DNA from: Candidatus Rokuibacteriota bacterium
GTDB taxonomy: Bacteria > Methylomirabilota > Methylomirabilia > Rokubacteriales > CSP1-6
DNA: 64,000 nt
Assembly: GCA_003220225.1 (NCBI GenBank)
Contig: QHRU01000032.1
Location: forward strand, 62,001-126,000
Direction: 5' to 3'
Made by a program: the position numbers and the translations under genes. Of the stretch, positions 43,789 to 52,329 are shown piece by piece. Under the pieces are notes generated by a model that was not told where the DNA came from, searched no databases, and saw only the letters and a program-made list of their open reading frames with translations. Each line of letters begins with the position of its first letter. Within the stretch, counting starts at the first letter, position 1.

Positions 43789-44294
43789 ACGAGGAACGGC
43801 AACGAGGGGCCGGCGCCGAAGTGGACGCGGCGGGTGTAGTCGAGCGCGCGCGCGTAGCCCTCGAAGCTGTCGGCGAGCCGGCCGAAGAGCGGGCCGCCGG
43901 CGGGACGCACGGGGCGCGCGCTGGCGCGGTCGTGCTCGGAGACATAGCGATACGCGCGCGTGCCCTGCGTCACGTAGTAGCCGCACGAGGCCATGCGCTC
44001 GACCCGCTCGCGGAACACGCCGAGCATGAACAGCGTGTAGTCGCCGATGTGGCGTCGCAGGGTGACCTCGCGCTCGGGCGCGAACCAGCCCTCCTGCCAG
44101 AGCGCCTGCGTCTCGAGGAGGAGGTCGACGACGGTCTCGAGACGCTGACCGGTGATACCGCGGGGGAAGAGCTGCTCGGTGCGCGCGAAGCGTGTGAGGA
44201 GGTCGGCGAGGTAGCCGGCCGCCGCCTCGTCGTGGAGCGCCAGATCGCGGAAGCTCGCCCGCACGGCGCGGTCGAAGAAGCTGCGAAGCTCCAC
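43785..44294 (-). CDS. unknown helical protein, 169 aa
   Basis: Begins at GTG (VELRSFFDRAVRASF); no good ribosome-binding site, and the longer frame upstream is not protein-like. Mostly helical: LADLLTRFARTEQLFPRG, ETVVDLLLETQALWQEGWF, YTLFMLGVFRERVERMASCGYYVTQGTRAYRYVSEHD. No family recognised. First gene of the operon with the 375-residue unknown protein and the P1 peptidase (ATGA overlap), divergent from a small coiled-coil protein. Confidence 0.65.
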   Translation of the reverse strand: MELRSFFDRAVRASFRDLALHDEAAAGYLADLLTRFARTEQLFPRGITGQRLETVVDLLLETQALWQEGWFAPEREVTLRRHIGDYTLFMLGVFRERVERMASCGYYVTQGTRAYRYVSEHDRASARPVRPAGGPLFGRLADSFEGYARALDYTRRVHFGAGPSLPFLV

Positions 44295-44330
44295 AAGCGC
44301 ATCATAACAGACTTCGGCTAGAATCCGCCC

Positions 44331-44642
44331 GTGCCGGACGGTCCGCGCGGGGCGTTCCCCTGGTTTCTCGTCGTTGCCTGCGCGCTGCTCGCCGCGCTCC
44401 TTGCCTACACGCTCTTTGTCGGCTATCTGCCGGCCAAGCAGCGCGTCGCGCGTCTGGAGCGCGAGCTGAAGGACCTCTACGCGCGCGAGGCGGACCTGCA
44501 GACGAAGCTCGCGCAGAACGAGCAGCGCCACGCGCTGCGCGAGCGCCAGCTCTCGGCGGTGACGGCGGAGCGCGACGCCATCGCCCGGCGCCTGGAGGAT
44601 CTGGAGCGCGAGGTGGCCGCCTTGCGTGGCCGGCGTCGCTAG
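44331..44642 (+). CDS. membrane-anchored coiled-coil protein, 103 aa
   Basis: From GTG. One N-terminal membrane helix (FLVVACALLAALLAYTLFVGYL) followed by a charged coiled coil through residue 100 (RLERELKDLYAREADLQTKL; RRLEDLEREVAALRGR). It resembles small FtsB/FtsL-like or other envelope proteins in outline only. It converges on the thiolase-like gene with a 4-bp overlap of ends. Confidence 0.65.
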   Translation: MPDGPRGAFPWFLVVACALLAALLAYTLFVGYLPAKQRVARLERELKDLYAREADLQTKLAQNEQRHALRERQLSAVTAERDAIARRLEDLEREVAALRGRRR

Positions 44643-45793
44643 GCTTCGTTCGACAGCACCAGCGTGCCGGCGGCGGAGAGCATTCCGCCCATGCCGTTCA
44701 CCAGTGAGGTCCTGAGGTTCGGCACCTGACGGGGCCCGCACTCGCCGCGAAGCTGGCGGGCGGCCTCGATGATCGGGAAGATGCCGTACATGCCCGTGTG
44801 CGTGTAGGAGAGGCCGCCGCCATTGGTGTTGATCGGCAGCGAGCCCCCCGGCGTCGAGCGCCCCTCTTCGAAGAAGCGCACGCCCTCGCCGCGCTTGGCG
44901 ATGCCGAGCGACTCCAGCATGATGGGCGGCCCCGAGGTGAACGCGTCGTACAGCATGATGTGCTGGAAGTCGGTGGGACCCACCCCGGCCATGCGGAACG
45001 CCTTGTCGCCCGAGATCCGCGTCGCCTCGCTGAACGTCAGGTCTTTCATCTGGGTGAGGCTCACGTGCTCGGTGCCCTCACCGAGCCCGCGCACGTAGAC
45101 CGGCTTCTTGGCGGTGTCCCTGGCGCGGTCGGCGCGTGTGAGCACGACGGCCCCGCCGGCGTCGGTGACGAGGCAGATGTTGAGGACGGTGAACGGGTAG
45201 ACGACCGGCCGCGCCTTGAGGACGTCCTCGACGGTCAGTGGCTCGCGCCGCAGCGCCTTGGGGTTCAGCGCCGCCCACTTGCGCGTGGAGACGGCCACCT
45301 GCGCCCATTGCTCGAGCGTGGTGCCGTACCGATGCATGTGGCGCGTGGTGATGAGCCCGAACATCGTCGGCGCCGGCCCGAAGCCGTAGGGCGCCTCGAA
45401 CTGGCCCGGGATGGCCGTGTCGCGCCGCGGGCTCACGCCCACCTGGGAGCGGCCCGACTCGCCGTGCGAGATCACGGCGACGTCGCAGAGGCCGTGGTGC
45501 AGCGCCGCCACCGCGTGACCGACCATGATGATGAAGGAGCAGCCGCCGACCGTCGTGCCGTCGACGTGACGCGCGGTGATGCCGAGCGCCTCGCCGATGG
45601 TGGCCGGGGAGTGCTGGCCGGCCGTGAAGATGCCATCCACGTCGGAGACCTTGAGCCCGGCGTCGCGCACGGCGTTGGTGACGGCCTCGACGTGCAGGCT
45701 GAGCTGGCTCTTGTGGGGCAGCGTGCCCATCTCGTCGGACTCGTCCACGCCGACGATGCAGGCGACGTTGGAGAGATCGCGCAGGTTGGCCAT
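44639..45793 (-). CDS. thiolase-like protein of the SCP2/Ltp2 group
   Basis: 384 residues from ATG. Thiolase fold: VACIVGVDESDEMG, a Cys in TVGGCSFIIMVGHAV at the nucleophile region, and HIMLYDAFTS plus NTNGGGLSYTHTGMYGI at the C-terminal catalytic loop, where ordinary thiolases have GGxxxxGHPxGATG. The altered loop is typical of lipid-transfer-type thiolases and of Ltp2 aldolases, which pair with DUF35 proteins. The DUF35 gene lies just upstream (5 bp), so a two-subunit acyl-CoA lyase is a fair guess. Confidence 0.8.
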   Translation of the reverse strand: MANLRDLSNVACIVGVDESDEMGTLPHKSQLSLHVEAVTNAVRDAGLKVSDVDGIFTAGQHSPATIGEALGITARHVDGTTVGGCSFIIMVGHAVAALHHGLCDVAVISHGESGRSQVGVSPRRDTAIPGQFEAPYGFGPAPTMFGLITTRHMHRYGTTLEQWAQVAVSTRKWAALNPKALRREPLTVEDVLKARPVVYPFTVLNICLVTDAGGAVVLTRADRARDTAKKPVYVRGLGEGTEHVSLTQMKDLTFSEATRISGDKAFRMAGVGPTDFQHIMLYDAFTSGPPIMLESLGIAKRGEGVRFFEEGRSTPGGSLPINTNGGGLSYTHTGMYGIFPIIEAARQLRGECGPRQVPNLRTSLVNGMGGMLSAAGTLVLSNEA

Positions 45794-45798
45794 GGCCC

Positions 45799-46218
45799 TC
45801 ACCGCCCCGCCGGCTGGAACAGCGGCAGCGTGACCTCGTCGGTCAGCTTGGAGAACACGACCTCCACCGGCATGTCGCACGTGAGCTTCCTGGGATCGGC
45901 CTCGACGTTGATGAGGTTCGACAGCATGCGCGGTCCCTCGGCCAGCTCGACCATCGCCAGCACGTACGGCGTCGGAACCTTGAACGCCTTGTTGAACGAC
46001 TGGTAGCCGATCTCGAACGCATGGAGGGTGCCGCGCCCCTTCGACTGGATCCACCCGATGCTGCGCGCGTGGCACCTCGGGCACGCGACGCGGGGGTACC
46101 AGAACACGTGGCCGCACGCGCCGCACTTCGGCAGCATCAGCTTCTGCTCGCGCAGGCCATCCCAGTACGGCTTGGCCTCCGGCGTCATCGGATTCGGCAA
46201 CGGGCGATCGATCTCCAT
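45799..46218 (-). CDS. DUF35 OB-fold/zinc-ribbon protein
   Basis: 139 residues. N-terminal rubredoxin-like zinc ribbon (PKCGACGHVFWYPRVACPRCHAR), then an OB-fold that binds acyl-CoA (GRGTLHAFEIGYQSFNKAFK, YVLAMVELAEGPRMLSNLI). DUF35 proteins are partners of thiolase-like enzymes in HMG-CoA synthase/thiolase and ChsH2-Ltp2 complexes. Co-directional with and next to the thiolase-like gene; divergent from the ABC solute receptor. Confidence 0.9.
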   Translation of the reverse strand: MEIDRPLPNPMTPEAKPYWDGLREQKLMLPKCGACGHVFWYPRVACPRCHARSIGWIQSKGRGTLHAFEIGYQSFNKAFKVPTPYVLAMVELAEGPRMLSNLINVEADPRKLTCDMPVEVVFSKLTDEVTLPLFQPAGR

Positions 46219-46294
46219 GGAGGTCCTCTATGTGTGGGGCGCACCGTTCGCTGCTAGGATCACGGCGCAGAGTATAGCGGCTCAGGAGGCGCTC

Positions 46295-47521
46295 ATGCGC
46301 AGCGTCGGACTCTTGCTCGTCGCCGTGTCGCTCGCCGCGCTCGTCGCCGGCGAGACGGCCGCCCAGGGACCGATCAAGATCGGCTTCATCTCGCCCCTGT
46401 CGGGCGCCATCGCCGCCGCCGGCAAGGACATGTACAGCGGCTGCGAGCTGTACTGGCAGGAGACGGGCTGGCAGGCGGGCGGCCGGAAGCTCGAGGTCAT
46501 CCTCGAGGACAACGAAGGCCAGCCGGCGGCCGCGCTCACCAAGGCGCGCAAGCTCGTCGAGAACGACAAGGTGCACATGCTCGCCGGCGTCATCCTGTCG
46601 AACGTCGCCTATGCGCTCGTGCCGTACGTCGAGGCGCAGGGGATCCCGACCCTCTACCCGATCAACTCCGCCGACGACCTCACGCAGCGCAAGCGGCCGA
46701 AGTGGCTCATCCGTACCGGCTTCTCCGCCGGCGGCAACATGCACCCGTTCGGGGAGTTCGCGGCCAAGACGCTCGGCTACAGGAAGGTCGTCATGATCGG
46801 GCTCGACTACGCGTTCGGCTGGGAGACGGTGGGCGGCTTCCACAAGTCGTTCGAGGACAACGGCGGGCAGGTGATCCAGAAGATCTGGGTGCCGCTCAAC
46901 GTGCAGGACTATGCGCCGTACCTCGGCCAGGTGCGCAAGGATGCCGACGCGGTGTTCGTCAACGCACTGGGACGCTGGACGCTCCTGTTCGCCAAGCAGT
47001 ACGCGGAGAGCGCGCTGAGGGGCAAGCCGCTCATCGCCAACGGCACCTACAGCGACGAGCACGTCCTGCCGCAGCTCGGCGACGAGTCGCTCGGCGTGAT
47101 CAGCGCGCATCACTACTCCGCCGCGCTCGACACGCCGGCGAACCAGCGATTCCGAGGCGCCTACGAGAAGGCGTACGCGCGCACGCCGGGCTTCTACGGC
47201 GAGAACTGCTACACGGGCGCCCGCATGGTCAGCGAGGCGATCAAGGCGGTCGGCGGCAACGTCGAGGACCGCGCGGCGTTCATGGCCGCGCTGCGCCGGA
47301 TGCGGATCACCGACGCGCCCCGCGGTCCGGTGGAGATGGACGCCTACGGCAACCCGACGCAGAACATCTACATCCGCAAGGTCGAGCGCGTCGGCGGCAA
47401 GCTGCAGAACACCGTCATCCACACGTACCCGCATGTGAGCCAGTTCTGGAAGTACAACCCGGAGGAGTTCCTGAAGCAGCCCGTGTACTCGCGGGAGTTC
47501 CCGCCGTGTAAGTACTGCTGA
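46295..47521 (+). CDS. ABC transporter substrate-binding protein (LivJ/urea-type)
   Basis: 408 residues from ATG with AGGAGG upstream. Signal peptide SVGLLLVAVSLAALVAGETAAQ, then a type I periplasmic-binding fold: IKIGFISPLSGAIAAAGKDMYSG, VILEDNEGQPAAALTKARKLVENDKVHMLAGV, and DAVFVNALGRWTLLFAKQYAE. Members bind branched-chain amino acids, amides or aromatic acids. No permease or ATPase is beside it, so it is an orphan receptor in this window. Confidence 0.9.
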   Translation: MRSVGLLLVAVSLAALVAGETAAQGPIKIGFISPLSGAIAAAGKDMYSGCELYWQETGWQAGGRKLEVILEDNEGQPAAALTKARKLVENDKVHMLAGVILSNVAYALVPYVEAQGIPTLYPINSADDLTQRKRPKWLIRTGFSAGGNMHPFGEFAAKTLGYRKVVMIGLDYAFGWETVGGFHKSFEDNGGQVIQKIWVPLNVQDYAPYLGQVRKDADAVFVNALGRWTLLFAKQYAESALRGKPLIANGTYSDEHVLPQLGDESLGVISAHHYSAALDTPANQRFRGAYEKAYARTPGFYGENCYTGARMVSEAIKAVGGNVEDRAAFMAALRRMRITDAPRGPVEMDAYGNPTQNIYIRKVERVGGKLQNTVIHTYPHVSQFWKYNPEEFLKQPVYSREFPPCKYC

Positions 47522-47528
47522 GGCGGCC

Positions 47529-48464
47529 ATGAAGCCGTTCAGGTTCGGCGTCAACGTGCGGACCGCCGGCTCGCACGCCGAATGGGCGGAGAAGGCGCGC
47601 AAGGTCGAGCGCCTCGGCTACTCGGTCCTGCTCGTGCCGGATCATCTTGCCGAGCTGCTGGCGCCGTTTCCCGCGCTGGCCGGCGCCGCGGCGGCGACCA
47701 CGCGTCTGCGCGTCGGCACCGCGGTGCTCAACAATGACTTCCGCCATCCCGTGTTGACGGCGCGTGAGGCGGCGACGCTCGACGTGCTGAGCGACGGCCG
47801 GCTCGAGCTCGGTCTCGGCGCCGGGCACATGCAGTCCGAGTACGAGGCAGCGGGACTCGGCTTCGACCCCGGCGCGACCCGCGTCGAGCGGCTGGCGGAG
47901 GCGGTTGTCGTCGTCAAGCGCCTGCTCGAGGGCGAAGCGGTCACCTACACCGGAACGCACTATCGCGTGACCGGGCACACGATCCACCCGCGCCCCGTCC
48001 AGCGCCCGCGCCCGCCGATCTTCATCGGCGGCAACGCCCCGCGCCTGCTGACGGTCGCCGCGCGCGAGGCCGACATCGTCGGCCTCACGGGCATCGCGTT
48101 TCGCGGCGGCGGCAAGGAGCCTGACGTCGCGGACTTCCGGGCGGCGAGTGTGGACGACCGCGTGCGGCTCGTGCGCGAGACCGCCGGCGCGCGCTACGAC
48201 CAGGTTGAGCTGAACGCGCTCGTGCAGCGGGTGATCGTGACCGACGAGCGCGGGAAGGCGGCCAACGAGCTGGCGACGGGCCGCTGGGCGCAGCTCACAC
48301 CCGAGGAGATTCTGGGGAGCCCCTACGTGCTCGTCGGGACCGTGGACCAGATGGTCGAAGACCTGACGGCGCGGCGCGAGCGCTGGGGCATCTCCTACGT
48401 CATGACCCACGAGCCGTTCATCGACGCGCTGGCGCCGGTCGTCGCGCGGCTCGCCGGCCGCTAG
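47529..48464 (+). CDS. LLM-class F420-dependent oxidoreductase-like protein
   Basis: 311 residues, ATG 7 bp after the solute receptor. Luciferase-like TIM barrel: FRFGVNVRTAGSHAEWAEKARKVERLGYSVLLVPDHL, TTRLRVGTAVLNNDFRHPVLTAREAATLDVLSDGRLELGLGAGH and GGNAPRLLTVAAREADIVGL. The GRLELGLGAGH segment fits F420 (rather than FMN) members of this superfamily. It would reduce or oxidise an unknown organic substrate, perhaps the ligand of the adjacent receptor. Confidence 0.87.
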   Translation: MKPFRFGVNVRTAGSHAEWAEKARKVERLGYSVLLVPDHLAELLAPFPALAGAAAATTRLRVGTAVLNNDFRHPVLTAREAATLDVLSDGRLELGLGAGHMQSEYEAAGLGFDPGATRVERLAEAVVVVKRLLEGEAVTYTGTHYRVTGHTIHPRPVQRPRPPIFIGGNAPRLLTVAAREADIVGLTGIAFRGGGKEPDVADFRAASVDDRVRLVRETAGARYDQVELNALVQRVIVTDERGKAANELATGRWAQLTPEEILGSPYVLVGTVDQMVEDLTARRERWGISYVMTHEPFIDALAPVVARLAGR

Positions 48465-48467
48465 CGC

Positions 48468-49655
48468 TCAGCCCTTCGGCAGTCCGAGCACCCGCTCGCC
48501 GATGATGTTGCGCTGGATCTCGCTCGTCCCCGCCGAGATCGTGTACTGGCGCGCGGCGACGAGACGGTTGAACCAGCGCGGCGCGTCGGGCACGAGCTCC
48601 GTCCCCTGGTTCACGAGCGCGTGCATGCCGAGCAATTCGCCGGCGGCGTCCGCGATGCGCACGCCGATCTCGGTGCCCGACAATTTTAATATCGAGCCCT
48701 CGGGCCCCGGCGCCTCGCCGCGGATCTGACGGGTCAGCGCGCGGAAGCGCGTGTACTTCATCGCCTCGCAGTCGATCAGGAGCTGGGAGAGGCGCTGGCG
48801 GATGCGCGGATCGTCCCACGCCGTCCGGCCGTCCACCGGGAGCCGCCGCGCGACCGTGATGAGGTCGCGCACCTGGCCGACCGGATTGCGGGCCCCCGAC
48901 GAGTGACGCTCGTACATCAGCGTCGTCGTCGAGACCTTCCAGCCCGCGTTCAGCGGCCCCAGGAGCTGGCTCTTCGGGACCATCACGTCGGTGAAGAACA
49001 CCTCGTTGAAGTGGTGGTGGCCCGTCGCCAGCACCAGCGGACGCACGCTGACGCCGGGCGCCTTCATGTCCACGAGCAGGCACGAGATGCCGTTGTGCTT
49101 CGGCACGGTCGGATCGGTGCGCACGAGCAGGATGATCGAGTCCGCGTACTGCGCGCCCGACGTCCACACCTTCTGGCCGTTCACGAGGAAGTGATCGCCC
49201 TTGTCCTCGGCGCGCGTGCGAAGGCTGGCCAGATCGGAGCCCGCGCCGGGCTCGGAGAAGCCCTGGGCCCAGATCTCGTCGGCGTTCAGGATGCGCGGCA
49301 GGTACCGGACCTTCTGCGCGTCGGTTCCCCAGTGGATGATCGTCGGCCCCACGAGGTTGAGACCCATGCCGGGCAGCACGGGCGCGTGCGCCGCCGAGTA
49401 CTCCTCGTCCCAGATCACGCGCTCGATGATCGAGGCCCCGCGCCCGCCATACTCCTTGGGCCACGCGACTCCGACCCAGCCGGCCTTGTGCATCGTCTTC
49501 TGCCACGCGACGCGCCGTTCGAACATCTCGCGATTGGACGCGACGCGGTCGTCCACCGGGTCGTCCACACGGAGATCGGCGGGCAGGTGCGCGGCGAGGA
49601 AGGCCCGGAACTCCTTGCGGAACGCTTCCTGCTCGGGGGCGTACTCAAAATCCAT
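48468..49655 (-). CDS. acyl-CoA dehydrogenase
   Basis: 395 residues. FAD flavoprotein with FSEPGAGSDLASLRTRAE, NGQKVWTSGAQYADSIILLVRTD, and the C-terminal SAGTSEIQRNIIGERVLGLP. The catalytic Glu that short- and medium-chain enzymes have in Y-E-G-T is replaced (S-A-G-T); related long-chain or actinobacterial-type enzymes place the base elsewhere. Oxidises acyl-CoA thioesters; chain length unknown. Its start abuts the 48-bp repeat array. Confidence 0.9.
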   Translation of the reverse strand: MDFEYAPEQEAFRKEFRAFLAAHLPADLRVDDPVDDRVASNREMFERRVAWQKTMHKAGWVGVAWPKEYGGRGASIIERVIWDEEYSAAHAPVLPGMGLNLVGPTIIHWGTDAQKVRYLPRILNADEIWAQGFSEPGAGSDLASLRTRAEDKGDHFLVNGQKVWTSGAQYADSIILLVRTDPTVPKHNGISCLLVDMKAPGVSVRPLVLATGHHHFNEVFFTDVMVPKSQLLGPLNAGWKVSTTTLMYERHSSGARNPVGQVRDLITVARRLPVDGRTAWDDPRIRQRLSQLLIDCEAMKYTRFRALTRQIRGEAPGPEGSILKLSGTEIGVRIADAAGELLGMHALVNQGTELVPDAPRWFNRLVAARQYTISAGTSEIQRNIIGERVLGLPKG

Positions 49656-49666
49656 GGGGGGCCTCT

Positions 49667-49810
49667 TTCATAGACTCGCCTCACCCGTCGAACGGCTTCG
49701 GCTCGCACGGCCACTTCATAGACTCGCCTCACCCGTCGAACGGCTTCGGCTCGCACGGCCACTTCATAGACTCGCCTCACCCGTCGAACGGCTTCGGCTC
49801 GCACGGCCAT
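49667..49810. repeat. tandem array of three 48-bp units
   Basis: Units 49667-49714, 49715-49762 and 49763-49810 are virtually identical. Each holds CCGTCGAACGG, a 4-bp stem with CGA loop, and the flanks TTCATAG.CTCGCC and GGCTCGCA shared with the 46-bp array at 20518-20701, so both belong to one family. It fills the gap between the acyl-CoA dehydrogenase start and the dehydrogenase ending at 49764. Confidence 0.92.
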
Positions 49811-50708
49811 CATGGTTGGGCGAGGGCGGCAGGCCGCTGAGCCCGGCGAGAACGTCGAAGAGGGTGCCGAAGTCGCGCTCGGCGAGGCCGAGACCGCGCG
49901 CCATCGTCAGCCACTGCTGGGCGAGCGCGGTGGTGGGCAGCGTCACGCCGGTGGCGTGGCCCTGGTCGAGCGCGAGCTGAAGATCCTTCTGCATCATGCC
50001 GACGTTGAACCACGCGTCGCGCGGCATCTTGCCGACGACGTACGGCCCGCGGTACTTCACCATCGGGGAGGCGACCACGGATTTCAGCAACGCCTCCACC
50101 GCCGTCTCGCGCGCGATGCCCGCCTTCTCGGCGAGCAGCACGGCCTCGGCGAACGCGAGCATCTGCACGGCGAGCCCGAGGTTCGTCGCGATCTTCATCG
50201 ACTTGGCCAGGCCGAGCCGCCCGACGTGGGTGATGCCGCCAGGCGCCATGGCCAGGAGATACGGCCGCACGCGCTCGAGCGCACCGTGGTCGCCGCTCAC
50301 CGCGATGGACGCCGCGCCCTGCTCGACGGTGATGGTGCTGCCGGAGATGGGCGCATCGAGCATGGCGGCGCCGCGCGCGGCGACCACCCCGCCCAGCTCG
50401 CGCGTGACGGCCGGGCTCACCGTGCTCATCTCCACCCAGACGGCGCCGCCGCCGAGCCCGGCCACGATCCCGTCGTCGCCGAGCGCGACCGCGCGCAGCG
50501 CGGCGTCGTCGGTGACCATGCTGAAGACGGCCACGGCCCCCTCGGCGGCCGCGCGCGGCATCGCGGCGAGCTTCAGCCCGGCGGCCTCGAGGGCGCGGGC
50601 CTTGCCCGGGGTGCGATTGTAGCCGGCGACGGGGTGCCCGGCCTCGAGCAGGCGCCGCGCGAGCCGGCTGCCCATCGCGCCCAGCCCGACGAACGCGAGC
50701 GGAGGCAC
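49764..50708 (-). CDS. 3-hydroxyisobutyrate dehydrogenase-like NAD(P) oxidoreductase
   Basis: 314 residues from GTG. Rossmann motif FVGLGAMGSRLARRLLEAGHPVAGYNRT, the substrate-binding block APISGSTITVEQGAASIAVSG, and the catalytic Lys in GRLGLAKSMKIATNL. Members reduce or oxidise beta-hydroxyacids. The last dozen or so residues (about DGRASRSRSTGEASL) are encoded by the repeat array, so the natural C-terminus has probably been extended into a repeat unit. Third gene after hisC and ridA. Confidence 0.88.
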   Translation of the reverse strand: MPPLAFVGLGAMGSRLARRLLEAGHPVAGYNRTPGKARALEAAGLKLAAMPRAAAEGAVAVFSMVTDDAALRAVALGDDGIVAGLGGGAVWVEMSTVSPAVTRELGGVVAARGAAMLDAPISGSTITVEQGAASIAVSGDHGALERVRPYLLAMAPGGITHVGRLGLAKSMKIATNLGLAVQMLAFAEAVLLAEKAGIARETAVEALLKSVVASPMVKYRGPYVVGKMPRDAWFNVGMMQKDLQLALDQGHATGVTLPTTALAQQWLTMARGLGLAERDFGTLFDVLAGLSGLPPSPNHDGRASRSRSTGEASL

Positions 50709-50711
50709 GCG

Positions 50712-51140
50712 CTAATCGTCCGTGACCGCGATCGCGCTGATCTCGATCTTGCAGCGCGGGTGCGTGGCGAGCCGCGAGACCTCCACCGTCGTCGTCGTCG
50801 GCAGGTGCCCTTTGAGATAGTCGGCCCAGACGCGATTGAGGTCGTCCTGCTCGCTCACGTCGGTCAGAAAGCGGGTGGCCGAGACCAGATCCCTCAGGCC
50901 GCAGCCGGCGGCCTCCAGCGTCTTCTTCAGATTCTCCATGGTCAGCACGGCCTGCTCGCGCATGGTCGACGGCAGGTCGAACTCCTCGTCGCGGTGCGGA
51001 TGGCTGTGATAGACGGCGGCGGCTGTCACACCGGACAGGAAGACCAGCCGTCCACGTGTCACCACGATCCCGGGCGCGTACGGCATGTGGACGTCGGTGC
51101 GCCGGTCGGTGTGGTGGACGATCGCGACGTCCTTGGCCAT
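50712..51140 (-). CDS. RidA/YjgF family enamine/imine deaminase-like protein
   Basis: 142 residues. RidA fold: GIVVTRGRLVFLSGVTAA, MENLKKTLEAAGCGLRDLVSATRFLTDV, and the C-terminal TTTVEVSRLATHPRCKIEISAIAV with the IEIxAIA signature. RidA proteins destroy reactive enamines made by PLP enzymes; the direct overlap (TGATG) with hisC, a PLP aminotransferase, is fitting. The inserted HSHPHRDEEF loop is unusual compared with short RidA proteins. Confidence 0.88.
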   Translation of the reverse strand: MAKDVAIVHHTDRRTDVHMPYAPGIVVTRGRLVFLSGVTAAAVYHSHPHRDEEFDLPSTMREQAVLTMENLKKTLEAAGCGLRDLVSATRFLTDVSEQDDLNRVWADYLKGHLPTTTTVEVSRLATHPRCKIEISAIAVTDD

Positions 51141-52219
51141 CAGTCCTCCAGCAGCTTCAGCACGCGCTCGTTGATCTCGCGCGTGCCGACGGTGATCCGC
51201 AGGTGGCCGGGGAAGCCGACGGCGGCGCCGTCGCGGACGAGGATCCCGCCGCGCAGCAGGCGATCACGCGCGGCCGCCGCGTCCTTGACGCGCACGAGCA
51301 TGAAGTTGGCTTGCGACGGCGCGAACGCGATCGCGCGGCGCTCCAGCCCGGCCGCGAGGTACGCGCGCTCCTCGAGGACGAGGGCGCGCGTGCGGGCGCC
51401 GTGCTCCGGATCCTCGAGGGCGGCGAGGGCGGCCACCTGGCCCAGGCGGTTCACGTTGTAGGGCGCGCGCACGCGATTGAGCCGGTCGATCGTCTCGAGC
51501 GACCCGATGGCGTAGCCCACGCGCAGGCCGGCGAGGCCGGCGATCTTCGAGAACGTGCGCAGCACCAGCAGGCGCGGGTAGCGCGCGAGCAGCGAGACGC
51601 CGTCCGGGTACTCGGGATCGTCGACGAAGTCGCGGTACGCCTCGTCGAGCACGATGAGCGGCGGATCGTCGCCGAGCGCGTCGAGGAAGGCGAGGAGCGC
51701 GCGGCGCCGGATGATCGTCGTGGCCGGGTTGTGCGGCGAGCAGAGGAAGACGACCTTGGTCCGCGGCGTCACGCGCCGGCGCAGGTCGTCGAGGTCGGTC
51801 TCGTAGCCGGCGAGCGGGCTCGGCACGACGCGCGCGCCCGCGATTTGCGCCCCCGTCGCGTAGGGCTCGAACGAGGGGTGCGGCATCGCGACCTCGTCGC
51901 CGGGATCGAAGGCGGCCAGCGCGATCAGCGTGATCAGCTCGTCGGCGCCGTTGCCGACGACGATCTGCTCCGGCGAGATGCCGAGCCCGTGCGCGAGCGC
52001 GTCGCGCAGCGCGCCGCTGCCGCCGTCGGGGTAGAGGTGGATGTGCGCGGCCTCGCGGCGCACCGCCTCGATCACGCGCGGGGAGGCGCCGAGGGGGTTT
52101 TCGTTCGACGACAGGCGCACGAGCTCGGCCAGTCCCAGCTCCGCGACCAGCATTTCCAGGGGCTTGCCCGCCTCGTAAGGCGTGACGGCTTCGACGGCGG
52201 CGCGCCAGATCTTGCGCAC
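51140..52219 (-). CDS. hisC: histidinol-phosphate aminotransferase
   Basis: 359 residues from GTG. Fold type I PLP enzyme: LSSNENPLGASPRVIEAV, YPDGGSGALRDALA, NGADELITLIALAAFDPGD, SPHNPATTI, the DEAYRDF Asp/Tyr, and the PLP Lys in LRTFSKIAGLAGLRVGY. It transfers the amino group to imidazole acetol phosphate in histidine synthesis; aromatic amino-acid activity is possible. Other his genes are not nearby. Divergent from glnD. Confidence 0.9.
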   Translation of the reverse strand: MRKIWRAAVEAVTPYEAGKPLEMLVAELGLAELVRLSSNENPLGASPRVIEAVRREAAHIHLYPDGGSGALRDALAHGLGISPEQIVVGNGADELITLIALAAFDPGDEVAMPHPSFEPYATGAQIAGARVVPSPLAGYETDLDDLRRRVTPRTKVVFLCSPHNPATTIIRRRALLAFLDALGDDPPLIVLDEAYRDFVDDPEYPDGVSLLARYPRLLVLRTFSKIAGLAGLRVGYAIGSLETIDRLNRVRAPYNVNRLGQVAALAALEDPEHGARTRALVLEERAYLAAGLERRAIAFAPSQANFMLVRVKDAAAARDRLLRGGILVRDGAAVGFPGHLRITVGTREINERVLKLLED

Positions 52220-52289
52220 GGGGCGTATTGTACGCCGATCGTTCGCGCGCGCGACCGAGGCGCCACTTCAGCCTAACTCTGCGTCGGCA

Positions 52290-52317
52290 TTGACATTAAT
52301 CGCCACGGACTGATACG
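52290..52317 (+). promoter_or_regulatory. glnD: sigma70-like promoter for glnD
   Basis: TTGACA at 52290-52295 and GATACG at 52312-52317 with a 16-bp spacer, in a small AT-richer gap between hisC and glnD. The expected start of transcription (about 52324) lies only some 6 bases before the glnD ATG and no Shine-Dalgarno sequence is present. Confidence 0.55.
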
Positions 52318-52329
52318 CTCGGCGTCGTC

